Shown piece after piece: positions 11,432 to 22,996 of a DNA stretch of 64,000 nucleotides (within the stretch, counting starts at the first letter, position 1; every line of letters starts with the position of its first letter). This DNA comes from Gonatopus flavifemur. Lineage: Eukaryota > Arthropoda > Insecta > Hymenoptera > Dryinidae. The position numbers were made by a program, and so were the translations under genes. The stretch is taken from NCBI GenBank assembly GCA_018340375.1, contig JAFFJZ010000006.1, positions 27,968,001-28,032,000 of the forward strand. Reading direction: 5' to 3'. The notes under the pieces are model-generated. The model had not been told where the DNA came from. It saw only the letters and a list, made by a program, of their open reading frames with translations, and did no database searches.

Positions 11432-12625
11432 CCCGTGTGGAAATTTGTCCGGGCGTCCTATATTGAATACAGGCCCTGTATGGGCTTAAATCGGGTATCC
11501 AAACTTAGGATGGCCTAGCCTTAACCACTAAGGGGTCTAGTCGGGTTTCTGATATTTAGCCTGATTTTTCTAACTCAGGGCCACCCATACAAGGCCCATG
11601 TGGGGCCAAGATGCATTTCCAATGTTTCCCCCTGTTTGAAAAATTTAGGCGCACCCTACTAAAGCCCGTATAGGGCCTTGCTGTGTTTCCCGTATTCCCC
11701 CAAAGATTTTATTTTAGGCGCACCCTACTACAGCCCGTATAGGGCCTTGCTAGGCTTTCCATATTCTCCCAAAGATTTTAATTCAGGCGCACCCTACTGC
11801 AGCCCGTATAGGGCCTTGCTAGGCTTTCCATATTCTCCCAAAGATTTCAATTTAAGCACACCTGTACACAACCCTCGTAGGGCCGACCTGCATTACCAAT
11901 ATTCCCCTTGTTTTAAAAAGTTAGGCGCACCCAACCTTGGTTGAAAACAGCAATATATAACCTCTTTATTCAACTAAAGTTTCAAACTATTTACAATTCG
12001 AAGTCTTTACATAGATCCATTTTTATAGCCAAATTTCTGTCGTTTTGATCGAGCACAGGAATGAAATGCAAGAAATTTTCCATTTGATATTAGATAAAAG
12101 TCAATAGTTTGGGTTTCACTGAATAAATTCAATGAGATAAAAATTTTATAATCAATGAATTGATGGAAAATCATAATGATAATCAATACCTTATACTCGT
12201 AGACATAACAATAAAAAAGGGAACGTTGTATGAACTGAAAGGTACTTGATTCATTAAGAAACAATCAAAATAATCATTTTAATATATCAAATGATCAAAT
12301 CTGACCAGGCCCTGAATAGAACTGGGGAATGTCACAAATCATTTCTACCCGGGTGGGAATTTTATTCTCTCCTTGCGATATTCATCTAATTTGATAATCT
12401 ATGCAAAAATTTATTACACATTCAAAGGCCCTAGTTTCAGAGCCTACATTGGCCCCATCATGGGTGTCCTACATAGGCCCAAGTTAGGAATACAGTACAG
12501 GCCCTGGAAATGAGAGCGTGACAATCCTGTCTAGGCCCTATAAAGGTAACCAAAACAGGGCCTGGAATAAAGTAAGGACGCCTAGTTTGGCCCTAACTGG
12601 CGCCAAGAATTAATTTCCACACGGG
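11432..12625. mobile_element. CCC-type element with AGGCCC/GGGCCT words
   Basis: Perfect 14-bp terminal inverted repeat CCCGTGTGGAAATT, flanked by TT on both sides. Both ends are rich in AGGCCC/GGGCCT words in the two orientations. The middle (about 11937-12340) lacks them and looks like foreign or older sequence. Contains the tandem array at 11577-11935. Confidence 0.8.
11577..11935 (+). repeat. Tandem repeat, 69-bp unit
   Basis: AGGCGCACCC landmarks stand at 11647, 11716, 11785 and 11923, with a diverged copy near 11854: an exact 69-bp period. A more diverged copy precedes at about 11577. Each unit includes GCCCGTATAGGGCCTTGCT and CCCAAAGATTT. The array grew inside the element at 11432-12625. 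Confidence 0.85.
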
Positions 12626-14914
12626 TTGTAACACATCGTTCTCCTTGTTCTGTTCCTTCTCTGATTGTAGTGGAGTTATGAGATGAAGAAACCATGCATA
12701 TTGTGATGAATTTTCTCAGCTGGATTAAAATACTTAGAAATTTTGATGTGCAATTATTCATTTTCAAATTACCACCACCTAAACACTAATGTTTGGATCC
12801 CCTTAATATATTCACCAAGTGCACTTGAACTTATATACTTCATCCCCACAAACTTGTTTTTGAAAAATCTGGACTCGACTTCTGGCCAGTTTTTCCAGTC
12901 ATCTGGCCCCCTGTGGGTAGCAATGATTCGGGCGTCATTCAAAATGTTAGAAGACGTGTTATAAAAATGGAAATAAAATACCTTTCGCAAGGTTGTTTCT
13001 CATCAAACTACTGATCATAAAACTTATCACAGTTGACCGAATAATTATGATATTGCATAAATCCGTTGCATGAGTCACACATTTGAAATCAAAAGAATTT
13101 ATCGATATCTAATAACTAGTTAGAAAGTAGTTTCGACCAATAAAACGCATTTCCCGGTACCATACGAAACAAGGCAATAAATTCCACTATCCAACGATTA
13201 TTTCAACCAATTTTTCTCCCCTGAGCTTCCTCTTCCACTTCTCTCTCTCTCTCTCCCATGTGAGATCATAATCGCATTAAACCGCGGCAGGAGAGAAATA
13301 TACGGTGGTAGCCTAATTTTATTTATATCAGTCGTCGTCGTCGTTGTCGTTGTCGTTGTCGTTCTCAAGGTGGTAACAGGTATAAGGAGACGAAGAAGGA
13401 AAGAAAATCTACGCTATATACACGTACGACTATCATCAGGGTCATCATATTCAGGGTACAAGCAATTACCAACTAGTTGGTAGTAGTTTAAAGCTCCGTG
13501 CTGTTAATGCACCTCTTTTCTCCGGGCATCGCGTTATGTACTCGAGAAATGACTGGCGTGTATTACTACCCATCATCCGTAAACACTCTACCTCTTAGCT
13601 CGGGCATCAAGTTTTTCATACAATTTTCTTTTTTTTCCACTCACTCACTCATTCATTCGTTCATTCATTTATTTATTTTGTTCCTTGGTTTCGCCTCGCG
13701 CGGTTGTTTGTTGTAGGTAAGCGCACTAAATGACCCGTATCCTGCCTCAAACGGATAGAACTGGTACGGATAGAACTCGAGATCTCTGACAGGCTTCTTT
13801 ATTCCCGACATTAATATATTTATTCGTCCGTTTCCCTTCCAGTTTCTTATACTTTGACGTTATTATCTCTTGCTCGTGTAGCAATACCGGCAATGGTTTA
13901 ACGATAACAGACGTGGCGGCGGTAGGGCCATTCTTACTCGGACCATTGCACACGAGATCTAGAAAGAACAGGAATGAAACCAGGAAATTGGGTTGATCTT
14001 ATTGTGAAATTATGATTGAATTAATTGTGAAATGAATTGCGCGCCGATTGATTCGAGCGTCAATTACTGTTTTTTCTCCTTGTTGCTATTATTATTTGCT
14101 GGACGTAATCGAGAGAACAGTGACTTCAAATTATACACAACGATGATAATAATCGTGATGTAAGAAGACGGAATTACCTGAGCGGTGGTGATAATAATGG
14201 ATACCGAGAGTTAGTTGATTCTTTTATAAAGATATTAGAGAGTATACGAAAAAACAAAGATCCTATCGTAGCAGCGCATTGTATATATATATACGCACCC
14301 ATATTTTTTTCCTTATAAAACGAATAAAGCTATTCGAATTAGTAAGATCGAGTTTGATATTCAATAAATCTCGTGGATTTCTAATGAATACATTTCTCTA
14401 GCCATTGCACAAGGATTTCGTTGCGCTTGTTGTGTGGTATTAGATTTTGTATGTAGGCTATTTTTATTCTGGCAAATCGATGGAAACTGATCGAGGAAAG
14501 GATAATCCGTATAACGAATAACACCTACGCAAAGTGGTATTTATTATGAATTACTCTTTGTTCGATAGTTTCACGATTTGATCTTAATAATACAGATGGG
14601 AATATATAATATCCTTTTGTAATTTTAGATTGTCTTGTGGTTGCTGTTTATGGATTCTAACTGGGTATTCTTGATTAAATGCAGGACGCTTTGGAAATCT
14701 TAGGCTTTCATTTCCATAATTCCATTCCATTCTTGGCTTCTTTTAGAAAATAAAACATTTGTTTATGCAATGAAAGAAATGAATAGATGAGGTTCTTTTC
14801 CCTCAGTGATATTATGAAAATTCTGAACATTGAGATCCATTTTTCTTTTGTTTACAAATCGTGCTTACAATTTTTCAGTTTATCTCTCGAATCTTCGATA
14901 CCGTTTGTCCCGAT
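12626..14914. other. Repeat-poor intronic block with simple repeats
   Basis: Mostly unique sequence. Simple repeats: a CT run about 13239-13255, GTCGTT units about 13331-13366, and (TCAT)-type units about 13638-13675. No exon recognised. The block is a candidate for cis-regulatory DNA only by virtue of being free of elements. Confidence 0.4.
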
Positions 14915-15155
14915 TTAACCCATTATCGCCTGAACGGACATTTTTCGACACCAAAGTTCACAGATTCATTGTACAATGAATTTGATCGAGAACAAATTTT
15001 CTAACCACTGCACCCTATGTTTTGAAGGTCGCTCTTTCGAATGGTGATCTCGAGAAAACCCTAAAATGAGTTTTTTTTAATGTGAAAATTGCAAATTGAA
15101 AAAAAAACACGGTTTTTTGATACCTAAGATTGATGATAAAAAAAGTTTATTCCTA

Positions 15156-15360
15156 CACTGAGAGAAATAAAATGTACTTTTTGGCTCCGTACAAACTTTT
15201 TGTGCAAATAAAACAGAGAAAACTGTAATGTTTCATATCATAAATGTAATAATTACACGTCATTATTACATTTTATGATATGAAACATTACAGTTTTCTC
15301 TGTTTTATTTGCACAAAAAGTTTGTACGGAGCCAAAAAGTACATTTTATTTTTCTCAGTG
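15156..15360. mobile_element. 205-bp CAC-type palindromic MITE
   Basis: CACTGAGAGAAATAAAATG start and mirror-image end, flanked by TA on both sides (15154-15155 and 15361-15362). Almost the whole element is one near-perfect inverted repeat, so it is probably young. Nested in the piggyBac-like foldback. Confidence 0.9.
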
Positions 15361-16099
15361 TACAAAAAATCTGCAGCAATTTTTTTCTCGATATTCATGG
15401 ACTTACGGAAAAATTGCCCAAGAACAAAAACGTCTCAAAATTAGAATGCCCTAAAATTTCTTAAGAGGCGTAAAAGAAAATTTTTGATTATCCGGAAAAT
15501 GGAAAAATTGAAATTTTTGACGAATTGTTTCAAAACTCTGAAAAAATTTGAAGGTATTGTTTGACTGATTTCAAGAACTTTCTGTTCCTACAAAATTTTT
15601 CTGTAAGTTCAAGGTTATTGAGAAAATCATTAATGATTGGTGACCTCAGAAACCCTTCAGTAATTTTTTTTTTCAATAACTATGGACTTGCGGGAAAATA
15701 CCCTCGAATTTTTTTCAGATTTCTTAAACAATTTTTCAAGAATTCTCATTTTGTCGGAGAATCAAAAATTTTCTTTCACGGTTCTGAAAATATTAGAGGG
15801 TATTCTTTGACCACTTTTGAGACGTTTTTGTCACTAAGAAATTTTCCCTAAAGTCCATAGAAATCACGAAAAAAATGGCTGAAGATTAAAAGTAAAATTT
15901 ATCGTTTCGGACGCCTTTTTGTATGGATAAACATTTTTTTTTCATCAATCTCAAGCCAATAACTCCTAATTTGAGGTCCATGGACGCGATATGCAAGAGC
16001 AAACAAACAAATTTGCAATTTTCACATGAAAAAAAGTCATTTTAGGGTTTTCTTTACATCACCATTCGAAAGAGCGACCTTTAAAACATAGGGAGCAGT

Positions 16100-16619
16100 A
16101 TTTTGTCCTAAATTGTCGGGGAACGTACTCGTTTTGAACCAGCTTTGCGGGAGATGGGCGTCAACCAAGACGAGTAGTGGAGTTAGGTTTTTTATTGTAA
16201 TTTTTCACCTAACGTTTCGACTGGCTTTCAGTCATTATCAAAGGAATTCGGAGTGGGGAGTTGAAATGAAAATTCGGACCCGCTTCCATCACGGTGGGGG
16301 TGAAAAATCGTATTTTGTCCCAAATTGTCGGTGAAACGTTAGGTGAAAAATTACAATAAAAAACCTAACTCCACTACTCGTCTTGGTTGATGTCCATCTC
16401 CCGCAAAGCTGGTTCAGAACGAGTACGTTCCCCGACAATTTGGGACAAAATACGATTTTTTCCCCCCACCGTGATGGAAGCGGGTCCGAATTTTCATTTC
16501 AACTCCCCACTCCGAATTCCTTTGATAATGACTGAAAGCCAGTCGAAACGTTAGGTGAAAAATTACAATAAAAAACCTAACTCCACTACTCGTCTTGGTT
16601 GATGCCCATCTCCCGCAAA
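16100..16619. mobile_element. Inverted-dimer insertion with 12-bp target duplication
   Basis: Flanked by direct repeats ATAGGGAGCAGT (16088-16099 and 16620-16631). Inside, one module is present in opposite orientations: TAACGTTTCGACTGGC with TCAGTCATTATCAAAG appears near 16212-16245 and inverted near 16520-16550, and the GGGAGATGGGCGTCAACC segment appears near 16150 and inverted near 16395 and 16600. A long variable duplication plus partial inverted copies is typical of Penelope-like retroelements; that assignment is inference. Confidence 0.6.
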
Positions 16620-16739
16620 ATAGGGAGCAGTGTTTAAAAAATTTCTTTTCGATCAAATTCATTGTAAAGTGAATCTCTGAACTTTGGTGTCGAAAAATGT
16701 CAATTCAGGCGATAATGGGTTAAATTCTCATAGTTTGGC

Positions 16740-16905
16740 ACCACTGGCCCCAACTAGTGATGCCATATTCGAGAAAGAGTGACAGACTATCACTTTCTCG
16801 CTCGCCTGACTTATTCCGCATGGTGGGATAAAGGGGAAGCAGTTGATGGAGAGGGTAAAAGCGGTCTCGGCCTCTAATCTGGCATCACGGTTGATCACTG
16901 GTCTC
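16740..16905. repeat. Imperfect palindromic repeat
   Basis: CCACTGGCCCCAACTAGTGA...GCCA at the left pairs with TGGCATCACGGTTGATCACT at the right. Boundaries are uncertain. Confidence 0.5.
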
Positions 16906-16915
16906 AACACATATT

Positions 16916-17002
16916 AATATGTGGAAATTTAAATCGGGCCAGCACTAGCCCTGACTTGAAGAATCTGGGTCAGTACTGGCCTGGCTCAAATTTCCACATA
17001 GG
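16916..17002. mobile_element. 87-bp CCC-type miniature element
   Basis: Arms ATGTGGAAATTT and AAATTTCCACAT, flanked by TT. The interior holds GGGCCAGCACT and CAGTACTGGCCTGG words. The terminal GTGGAAATTT matches the 11432-12625 family. Confidence 0.7.
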
Positions 17003-17099
17003 TTCTTAATACAACAACTGAAGTCCCTGGTACACTGAAAAAAAATATTCAATTGTTGAATTATAATATGTGTCTTCCCATTGATTGCTCCCAATGACC

Positions 17100-17560
17100 C
17101 TCGAACTTTTTAGCTTCGAAGACGCTACTGATTCTCTCAAATGACGCTCAAAATTTCATTATTCCAGATGGGAATTGCTTCGCTCGCAATTTCAAACTTA
17201 AGGACGCTCCCTTCGTTCATATTTTTCAAATTCAAAAATGCTCGCTCCACTCGGCATTTGGTGTTGCAACAATGGGCGCTTGCTTTGCTCGTATCTTGGT
17301 ACATTGGAGGGTGGGTGCTCAGTTTGCTAGCCACCTAATGCTCCAAATAACAAGTGATTGGAAAAATGGAGAACTCAGAGAAATCAATTGGGAAATAATT
17401 ATCAATAATAGTAGTCTTCGATGAAAGTAGCCCTCAAAATTTGTTATTTCTGCAAGGAAAAACGAGTAGTTTGGGAATGGGTCAAATGAAGATAGATTTC
17501 GTTGAAATTCAGCCTGAAATTGGTATCCCTCGTTGAATCGTGAGGGTTTGCAGCACGGTT
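17100..17560 (+). repeat. Dispersed repeat E, long copy
   Basis: From about 17385 to 17560 it aligns with 35370-35597, and its end with 27510-27628 and 62350-62497. Shared landmarks are TTCAGCCTGAAATTGGTAT-like and GGTTTTGCAACAC-like segments. Preceded by GCTCGCTCC-rich sequence, as at 35160. Origin unknown; possibly the tail of a retroelement. Confidence 0.55.
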
Positions 17561-17702
17561 TGGGTCTTCGATAGTGCTCCATATAGGCGCGTATCCAGTG
17601 AATTTTGTCCAATCCATAGAATCTCGTTAAACATCTTCAAATCTGCAATGTGCTACAGAAATCCCCACACTTCTCCTTCAAAATTTCAAATCCTCAATCT
17701 AC

Positions 17703-18285
17703 TCTAGTAGAAATTTTGGATGAGAAAGTACCAGGGCCTGACGAGTAGAAGTGCACTCGAAACTCTTGAGCAAAATTGAAAAATGCTGAGTAGTGTCGTT
17801 CAATTTTACGATCTTCAAAGACAAATTTCTACATCAAATCAAGTGTGGGTAAGTGATAATTGGAAATAACACGCTTGAGACGCTGATATTGATTGCATCC
17901 AGGCCATAAAGCAATTTTTTTCCACTCAAGATTTAAGACCTTTTTCGAGACTGCGACAGTTCCGAATAAACCTTGTTGTTCAAGATTTTAAAACAAATTT
18001 TTTCAATTTCCTCCCATTTTATTCTTTAAATATTTGTAAATTGTAATTTGGTAAAATTGAGTTTTGTTGGTTATACTCGAGAGTCTTGAGTGCAGCCCTA
18101 GTGCAGGTTTTGATACGGTTTTCCCTATTTCCCTATTGTACCCCCGCGTTACAACCCTATTTGAATCCTATCAGGAAAATTAGATAAGTCCCTTGTAAGG
18201 TCCTCATAAGATTGCCCTTATTCACGGTTTCCGGATTCTAACCTGACCAGGAGCTTATTAAAAATAGGGAATGCCTGATCAAAAT
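17703..18285. repeat. Truncated CCC-type element with CCTGATCAGG-like words
   Basis: Begins CTCTAGTAGAAATTTTGG as 28472 does. The right part (18115-18280) matches 28555-28660 plus 29175-29235, with CGCGTTACAACCCTATTTGA and TTATTCACGGTTTCCGG. It lacks the insertion present at 28662-29174 and so preserves that element's empty site at about 18221-18227. The right terminus is lost. Confidence 0.7.
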
Positions 18286-19202
18286 TCAAAAATATCCCTG
18301 ATATCCAAGGATCCTCGAGTTCATCGAATCCAAATTGATAATCAACTTCCGAAACACACTTTTTCTCTTTCTAACGTTGACGAATCAAACTAACGTACGA
18401 ATTCTTCATTCCGATTGTTTTTCCATCCACCGGAATGCCGGGTTATTGTTGCATTGATACTACAACAATAACATATTTTCTTCGTGACTCTCATTCCTAC
18501 CAGGAAGTTTTTATTTTCTAATAAACATCACGTCCTACCCATCACAAACGATCGTAACAGTATGAAAAACGTGGGAATATAAATTATTCATAAGTCTCAT
18601 AAAGATCAAAGTGTTGAATGTGTTGCGTATTCGAACGAACGAGTTTTGTTTCTCCAATTATTAACGTGACCCAACGCAACGTATATGTTATTATGAATCT
18701 TCTTCTCCTTTACACTTGGAACAATAATCTCAGTAATCAACACGTTTCGCGCGTAGGTGTCGGACTTGGAGGATTCACGTAGTATTTAATCTTCCGATCA
18801 ATTTTCTACGTATGACGCATTTCCAAGCGGATTCGCAGGAGTGTTTGTGACAAAACAAAATACATACGAGCAAAGAAGCAGCGGCGGCAATGTCGTAGAG
18901 CGTGTGGTAGAGGGTTGATGGTGGTAAGTAGTATAGTGTATATACATAAACGAGCGGAGGCGAGAAAGAGCAAAGGAAGAAAAGAAGAGCGACGACGAGG
19001 GTCATCGACATCCCAGGAACGCGAACTGACCGCCAGAGTGCTAGCGCTAATTTTCTATCTGGATTCTTTTTTCTTCTTCTTTTCCTCCTCTTGGGTTCGT
19101 AGTAGTAGTAGGTACATGATTTCGACTCAACTAGATCCATCGGAAATAATTCGTGGGCGATTTTCAATCAATTTCGGAGAAGTGGCCCTAGTAGAATGGC
19201 TA
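18286..19202. other. Repeat-poor intronic block
   Basis: Higher complexity than the flanking elements; purine-rich around 18960-19010. No exon recognised. Confidence 0.4.
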
Positions 19203-20506
19203 CCCACGTGAAAATTTTTTGTTTGCGCCAATACTGACGATGAAAAAAAATAGATAGGCGCAATACTGACATCCAAGGCTTGGAAATCTATATCGAGCCA
19301 ACGTTGACTGACAAGTGGCACAATGTTGCATCAATGTTGGGAATCAAAATTTCCAATGATCAATCCATCATTGGCTCAAGATTGTGCCAATCATGGTTCA
19401 TCGTTGTCCCAATATCGTTTGGACAAAAGAAATTAACTTCATACGAACAATTTCATAGCACGGCTGAATATTAATCCAAACGTTGACAACGTTTAGAAGA
19501 AATGAGTACCCAATGCAGTGCCAAGCCTGGTCAAAGCTTGGCTCAGGCTAGCCACGATCCTCAATGATACGTCTCCATACGAAAATTCCCGCGTCCAATG
19601 TCAAAGCGCCACCCTTCGGTATTATTTCCAACGCTCGGTTCGTTTCTCGCAAGTGCTCAACGAACTATGCGGTTGATATATAAGCATCATATAACCTTCT
19701 GATTTGAAAATTGTTGTCTTCATCATGGGTCCTTCATCGAAGGAGAGATTTTAGCTGTGCAGACCCATGGACTCGTGGACATCAGAATTTGAATTATACT
19801 TGATGTAATTGATTTGTAAGGTAACCAGTAATAATTGAGTTATATTGAACTTATAAACACATCTTGTATTGGATTAATCAAATAAATTTCTTCGTTTCAA
19901 TGTATACAGAGATTCTCTGGCCCTGGTTGTATAAAATATTTCAGGTTCGGGCTGTACTTCTTAACATGTGCGGAGGGGAAGCAATCGATGTCGGGAATAT
20001 ATGACTCTGAATTTTTATTATATTTTTGCAATCGTTCAAGATAGAGTTGAACATTGGCACAACATTGGCTCAACGTTGGCGCGGGATTGTCGCAACGTTG
20101 AATCAATTTGGGCCGAATATTGACTCAGTACTATTATAGTATTGACTCAAATTTAGCAGTCAACATCATTTATGTGTAATAAATGATGGTACCTCCTTTA
20201 AATGCATAAAACATCTGACCATTGGAAGACCATAAAAAAATTTGTCTAACAGTCTTGGTTCGTAATGAGTACAAGCGTGATCCAATCTTGGATTTAGATC
20301 GAGCGACAAATTTTTTCAAGGGTTGCCAATGATGGCTGATTGGACTGCCATAATCGTACCAATGTTGGTCCGTGATTGGCAGAATACATCAATGGAGCCT
20401 GTAACGATGTTATCATTTCAAGCTTGCACCCTGCTAACCGCCAAGGCTCGGCCAATCTTTGTCAGTGTTGCGCCATCCTAGCGCCAATCGTCAATTTTCA
20501 TCTGGG
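19203..20506. mobile_element. CCC-type element, TTGGCGCAA words
   Basis: Ends CCCACGTGAAAATT and (reverse complement) CCCAGATGAAAATT, flanked by TA on both sides. Filled with TTGGC/GCCAA, CAATGTTG and CAACATTGG words in both orientations, especially 19225-19400 and 20040-20480. Same family as 521-1867. About 19560-19900 lacks the words and may be captured sequence. Confidence 0.75.
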
Positions 20507-20872
20507 TAGTTTTCCCAAATGTTAGGTTGGTTTCTAACTAGTTTTGTAGCGCACTTTCTAACCTGGGTCCGTTATGCCCATCCAGATCTGCAGGATGTCT
20601 ACTGTTATTGAAAAATTCGATTCCAGGACTTTTCCAGGAGTTTCCAAGAGGACAATCGTTTGAAAAGTTCTATAGGACCGTGACAATTTTGTTTCGTTAT
20701 GCATCTTTGAGGATGAAATGAGCTCGTTAGACGTCGAATAAAGGGATAAAGCCACATCAACGTGTATACAGGGTTGCAAATTTGCGAGTGCACTTTTCAA
20801 GGAAGGTTCTTCTCAATTTCTTCCCATTTATTTTTCATTTCGGAAAATTCCTAATCGATTGGTTTATATCCT

Positions 20873-21079
20873 AAACTGTAAAAAAACTTCCAAAAAAAGG
20901 TTTGGAAGTTTTTTACCAAACAACTTTTGTCAATTGACAAATCTTTTCTGGGTAAACACAAAATTTGTTTGGAAATTTGCAGAAAATTTGTGAGTTTCCA
21001 AACAATTTGGAAATTTACCAATCTGTAAGTTTTTCACCATACTTTTCCGCTTGAAAATTCACGAATATTTTTTGCAGTG
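20873..21079. mobile_element. CAC-type MITE with TTTGGAA/TTCCAAA words
   Basis: Left end AAACTGTAAAAAAACTTCC, right reverse complement CACTGCAAAAAATATTCG. Interior: TTTGGAAGTTTTTTACCAAAC, GTTTGGAAATTTG and TTTCCAAACAATTTGGAAAT words in both orientations. Confidence 0.6.
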
Positions 21080-21265
21080 CAGGGAGACGAATTTTTCCAA
21101 GTTTTTCCATCAATTTGCTCCAGCATTTGATAAAATTTGCAAGTGAGGTTTCAAAAAATCCTTACTCTCGTGACCTATTCATTTTTCATTTCAGAAGATT
21201 TTGAATGAATTGGTCTCTATACCTTAGGAAAACAAATTTTCACAAATTTTCCAAAAGCCCGAAAT

Positions 21266-21537
21266 CTCTTTAAATCTAAAAGAGTGAAAAATCACCTGTT
21301 TCACTCCACTAAGTCTCAGAAGTGAGCCAGTCTGCTTCGAGTGGGATTTTCACTCGTGTCGAGTGAACCCTCACTCTTTCAGAGTAAAAAATTGGGTCTA
21401 GAATTTGAGTAGCTGTGAGTTTCTAACCTCAAACCTTAGAATATCACTCTAAAAAAGTGGAAATTTCACTCATAATCTTGACAGGTTCACTTTTGGCTGG
21501 CTGAAGAGTGAAATCTCACTCTAAAAATTTTAGAGAG
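21266..21537. mobile_element. MITE with GAGTGAAA/TTTCACTC words, copy 1
   Basis: Ends CTCTTTAAATCTAAAAGAG and the reverse complement of TAAAAATTTTAGAGAG. At least eight GAGTGAAA/TTTCACTC-like words in both orientations. Strongly similar along its length to 33581-33838 (both contain GTTTCTAACCTCAAACCTT). Confidence 0.75.
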
Positions 21538-22214
21538 TAGCACTTGGTAAAATTCACAACCCCGGCAATAATACAATATCTGTCTTATTCTTCACTCTTC
21601 GCAGGTTGTTCGAATATTATTCCATATTACCTTTTATTCTCTAAATCTAATAATATGAAAAGTATTCATATTATCATAATTTTATCATGTTTTTCCCTGA
21701 CACAGAGGACTAAATTTTCAACTTTAAACCTTCTTCGATACTTTTTCTCTTCAAAGTTCGACCAGCTCGGATTTTGATATCAACTCGTGATTGAATATCA
21801 TTTATCGATAGAATTTCTCAATTATTCAAATCATATTTTCAACTTCTGCAATTCTCCCGCGAAATTAGATCCAGATTTCGCCAAGTGATCGTCGTATACG
21901 TTTTATAAGACATCTAATTTCAAAAGGGACGAAATTTCCACTTGTTAATTCCCATTTCATCGAGTAATGGTCGTGGAATAAAATTCAAACTTGAAAAAGA
22001 TGTTTCTTTTGATGAATATTAGTAACAGGTATGTTTCATTTTGCATTTGGACAACATATTCGATCAAGTTTCAAGCTCCAGGTATTCAATTGAATTATGA
22101 ATATCGCAGTTTTTAATTGACTCATTAACTTTTTCATGATTCAAGGATATTTGAGGAGTAGTAGACACCCTGAGATGTCCCAGAGAATTGCTAGAATGTA
22201 GTTCAAATTGTTAA

Positions 22215-22992
22215 CCCTGGAACACAACACTGGGGTATTTTTGTGCCCCAAGGCGTTTTGAAAGTTGCAGGTAAAGTGGGTTTTGCTACCTATCGGTCCA
22301 GAATCCTGACCATAATTCAGCTCAGAGCTCCAAAAGAGGGAAGAGTTGATTAGAAACGTCAATTTGCCTTCCGATTGCGACCGATAACAACGCGAAGTGA
22401 GCGTGGAGTACTTTTTACGATTGTATGAAAATTCATACTTTAGAATTTGAAGGAAAATTTTGGGTTTTGCAGCAGTTTTTGCAGAATTTCAGTTCTCTGT
22501 CATTATTCAAAGTGTTTTCAAGTTTCAAAAAAAATATAAATCAATTTTGTTACCAATTTTGTAACTGATTGTTTCATTTGTGATGACAATGACAATCGTG
22601 AAGAATTATATTTTTTTCATAACATTTACATTGACTTCCGTCCTTTTTTGAGGATCATCATTTTTCCAATTTTCACATTCTCAATTGAATCTATTTCAAG
22701 GCAAAAGCAAAAATTCTGTTTTATCCGTGTCCCAGATAATTTTTCCAAGTTTTCAAATGTTCTTGGATATTCAAAATCGGATGGAAATTCGAAAAGTTAC
22801 GTTAGTTTCGCTTTCAACTAATATTTTGCAATTTTTTCATAAGATTTTTGCATTGAAATTCATACTACTGTCTTTGCCTTGAAAAAACGAAGAAAATGAT
22901 GTGTTTCAAAATTCATTTTCCATGACGAATATTTACGTAAATCGCGTTCAAAGGTGTGGGGTACAAAAATACCCCAGTGTTGTGTTCTACGG
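22215..22992. mobile_element. piggyBac-like MITE, 778 bp
   Basis: TTAA at 22211-22214 and 22993-22996 flanks long terminal inverted repeats: CCCTGGAACACAACACTGGG at the left, and at the right (reverse complement) CCGTAGAACACAACACTGGG. Both are followed by GTATTTTTGTNCCCCA. TTAA duplication and CCC-like ends identify a piggyBac-type element; no transposase frame is present. Confidence 0.85.
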
Positions 22993-22996
22993 TTAA

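Larger units (their letters stand above)
14919..16719. mobile_element. piggyBac-like foldback element with nested insertions
   Basis: TTAA at 14915-14918 and 16720-16723 flanks terminal inverted repeats CCCATTATCGCCTGAA. The arms continue inward for several hundred bases (AAGGTCGCTCTTTCGAATGG near 15025 pairs with its complement near 16065). TTAA duplication with CCC ends is the piggyBac signature. No transposase frame remains. Two later insertions: 15156-15360 and 16100-16619. Confidence 0.8.
20591..22172. mobile_element. 1.6-kb element with CAGGNTGTCTACT termini
   Basis: Left CAGGATGTCTACTG, right reverse complement CAGGGTGTCTACTACT; one mismatch in the first 13 bases. TTCCAGGACTTTTCCAGG-type words lie behind the left end. 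Carries the nested repeats 20873-21079 and 21266-21537. Related to 8399-9724 by its ends. Confidence 0.6.

Noticed and set aside
11577..11935. Possible CRISPR array because of regular spacing
   Set aside because: The whole 69-bp unit is repeated, with no unique spacers, in a eukaryotic intron; an ordinary tandem repeat.
16113..16662. Two nearly identical peptides on opposite strands
   Set aside because: Produced by the inverted modules of the 16100-16619 insertion; neither has a recognised domain or a full-length frame.
18775..19167. 130-codon minus-strand frame with a hydrophobic stretch
   Set aside because: The hydrophobic run comes from pyrimidine-rich sequence; no homologous domain recognised and no splice context.
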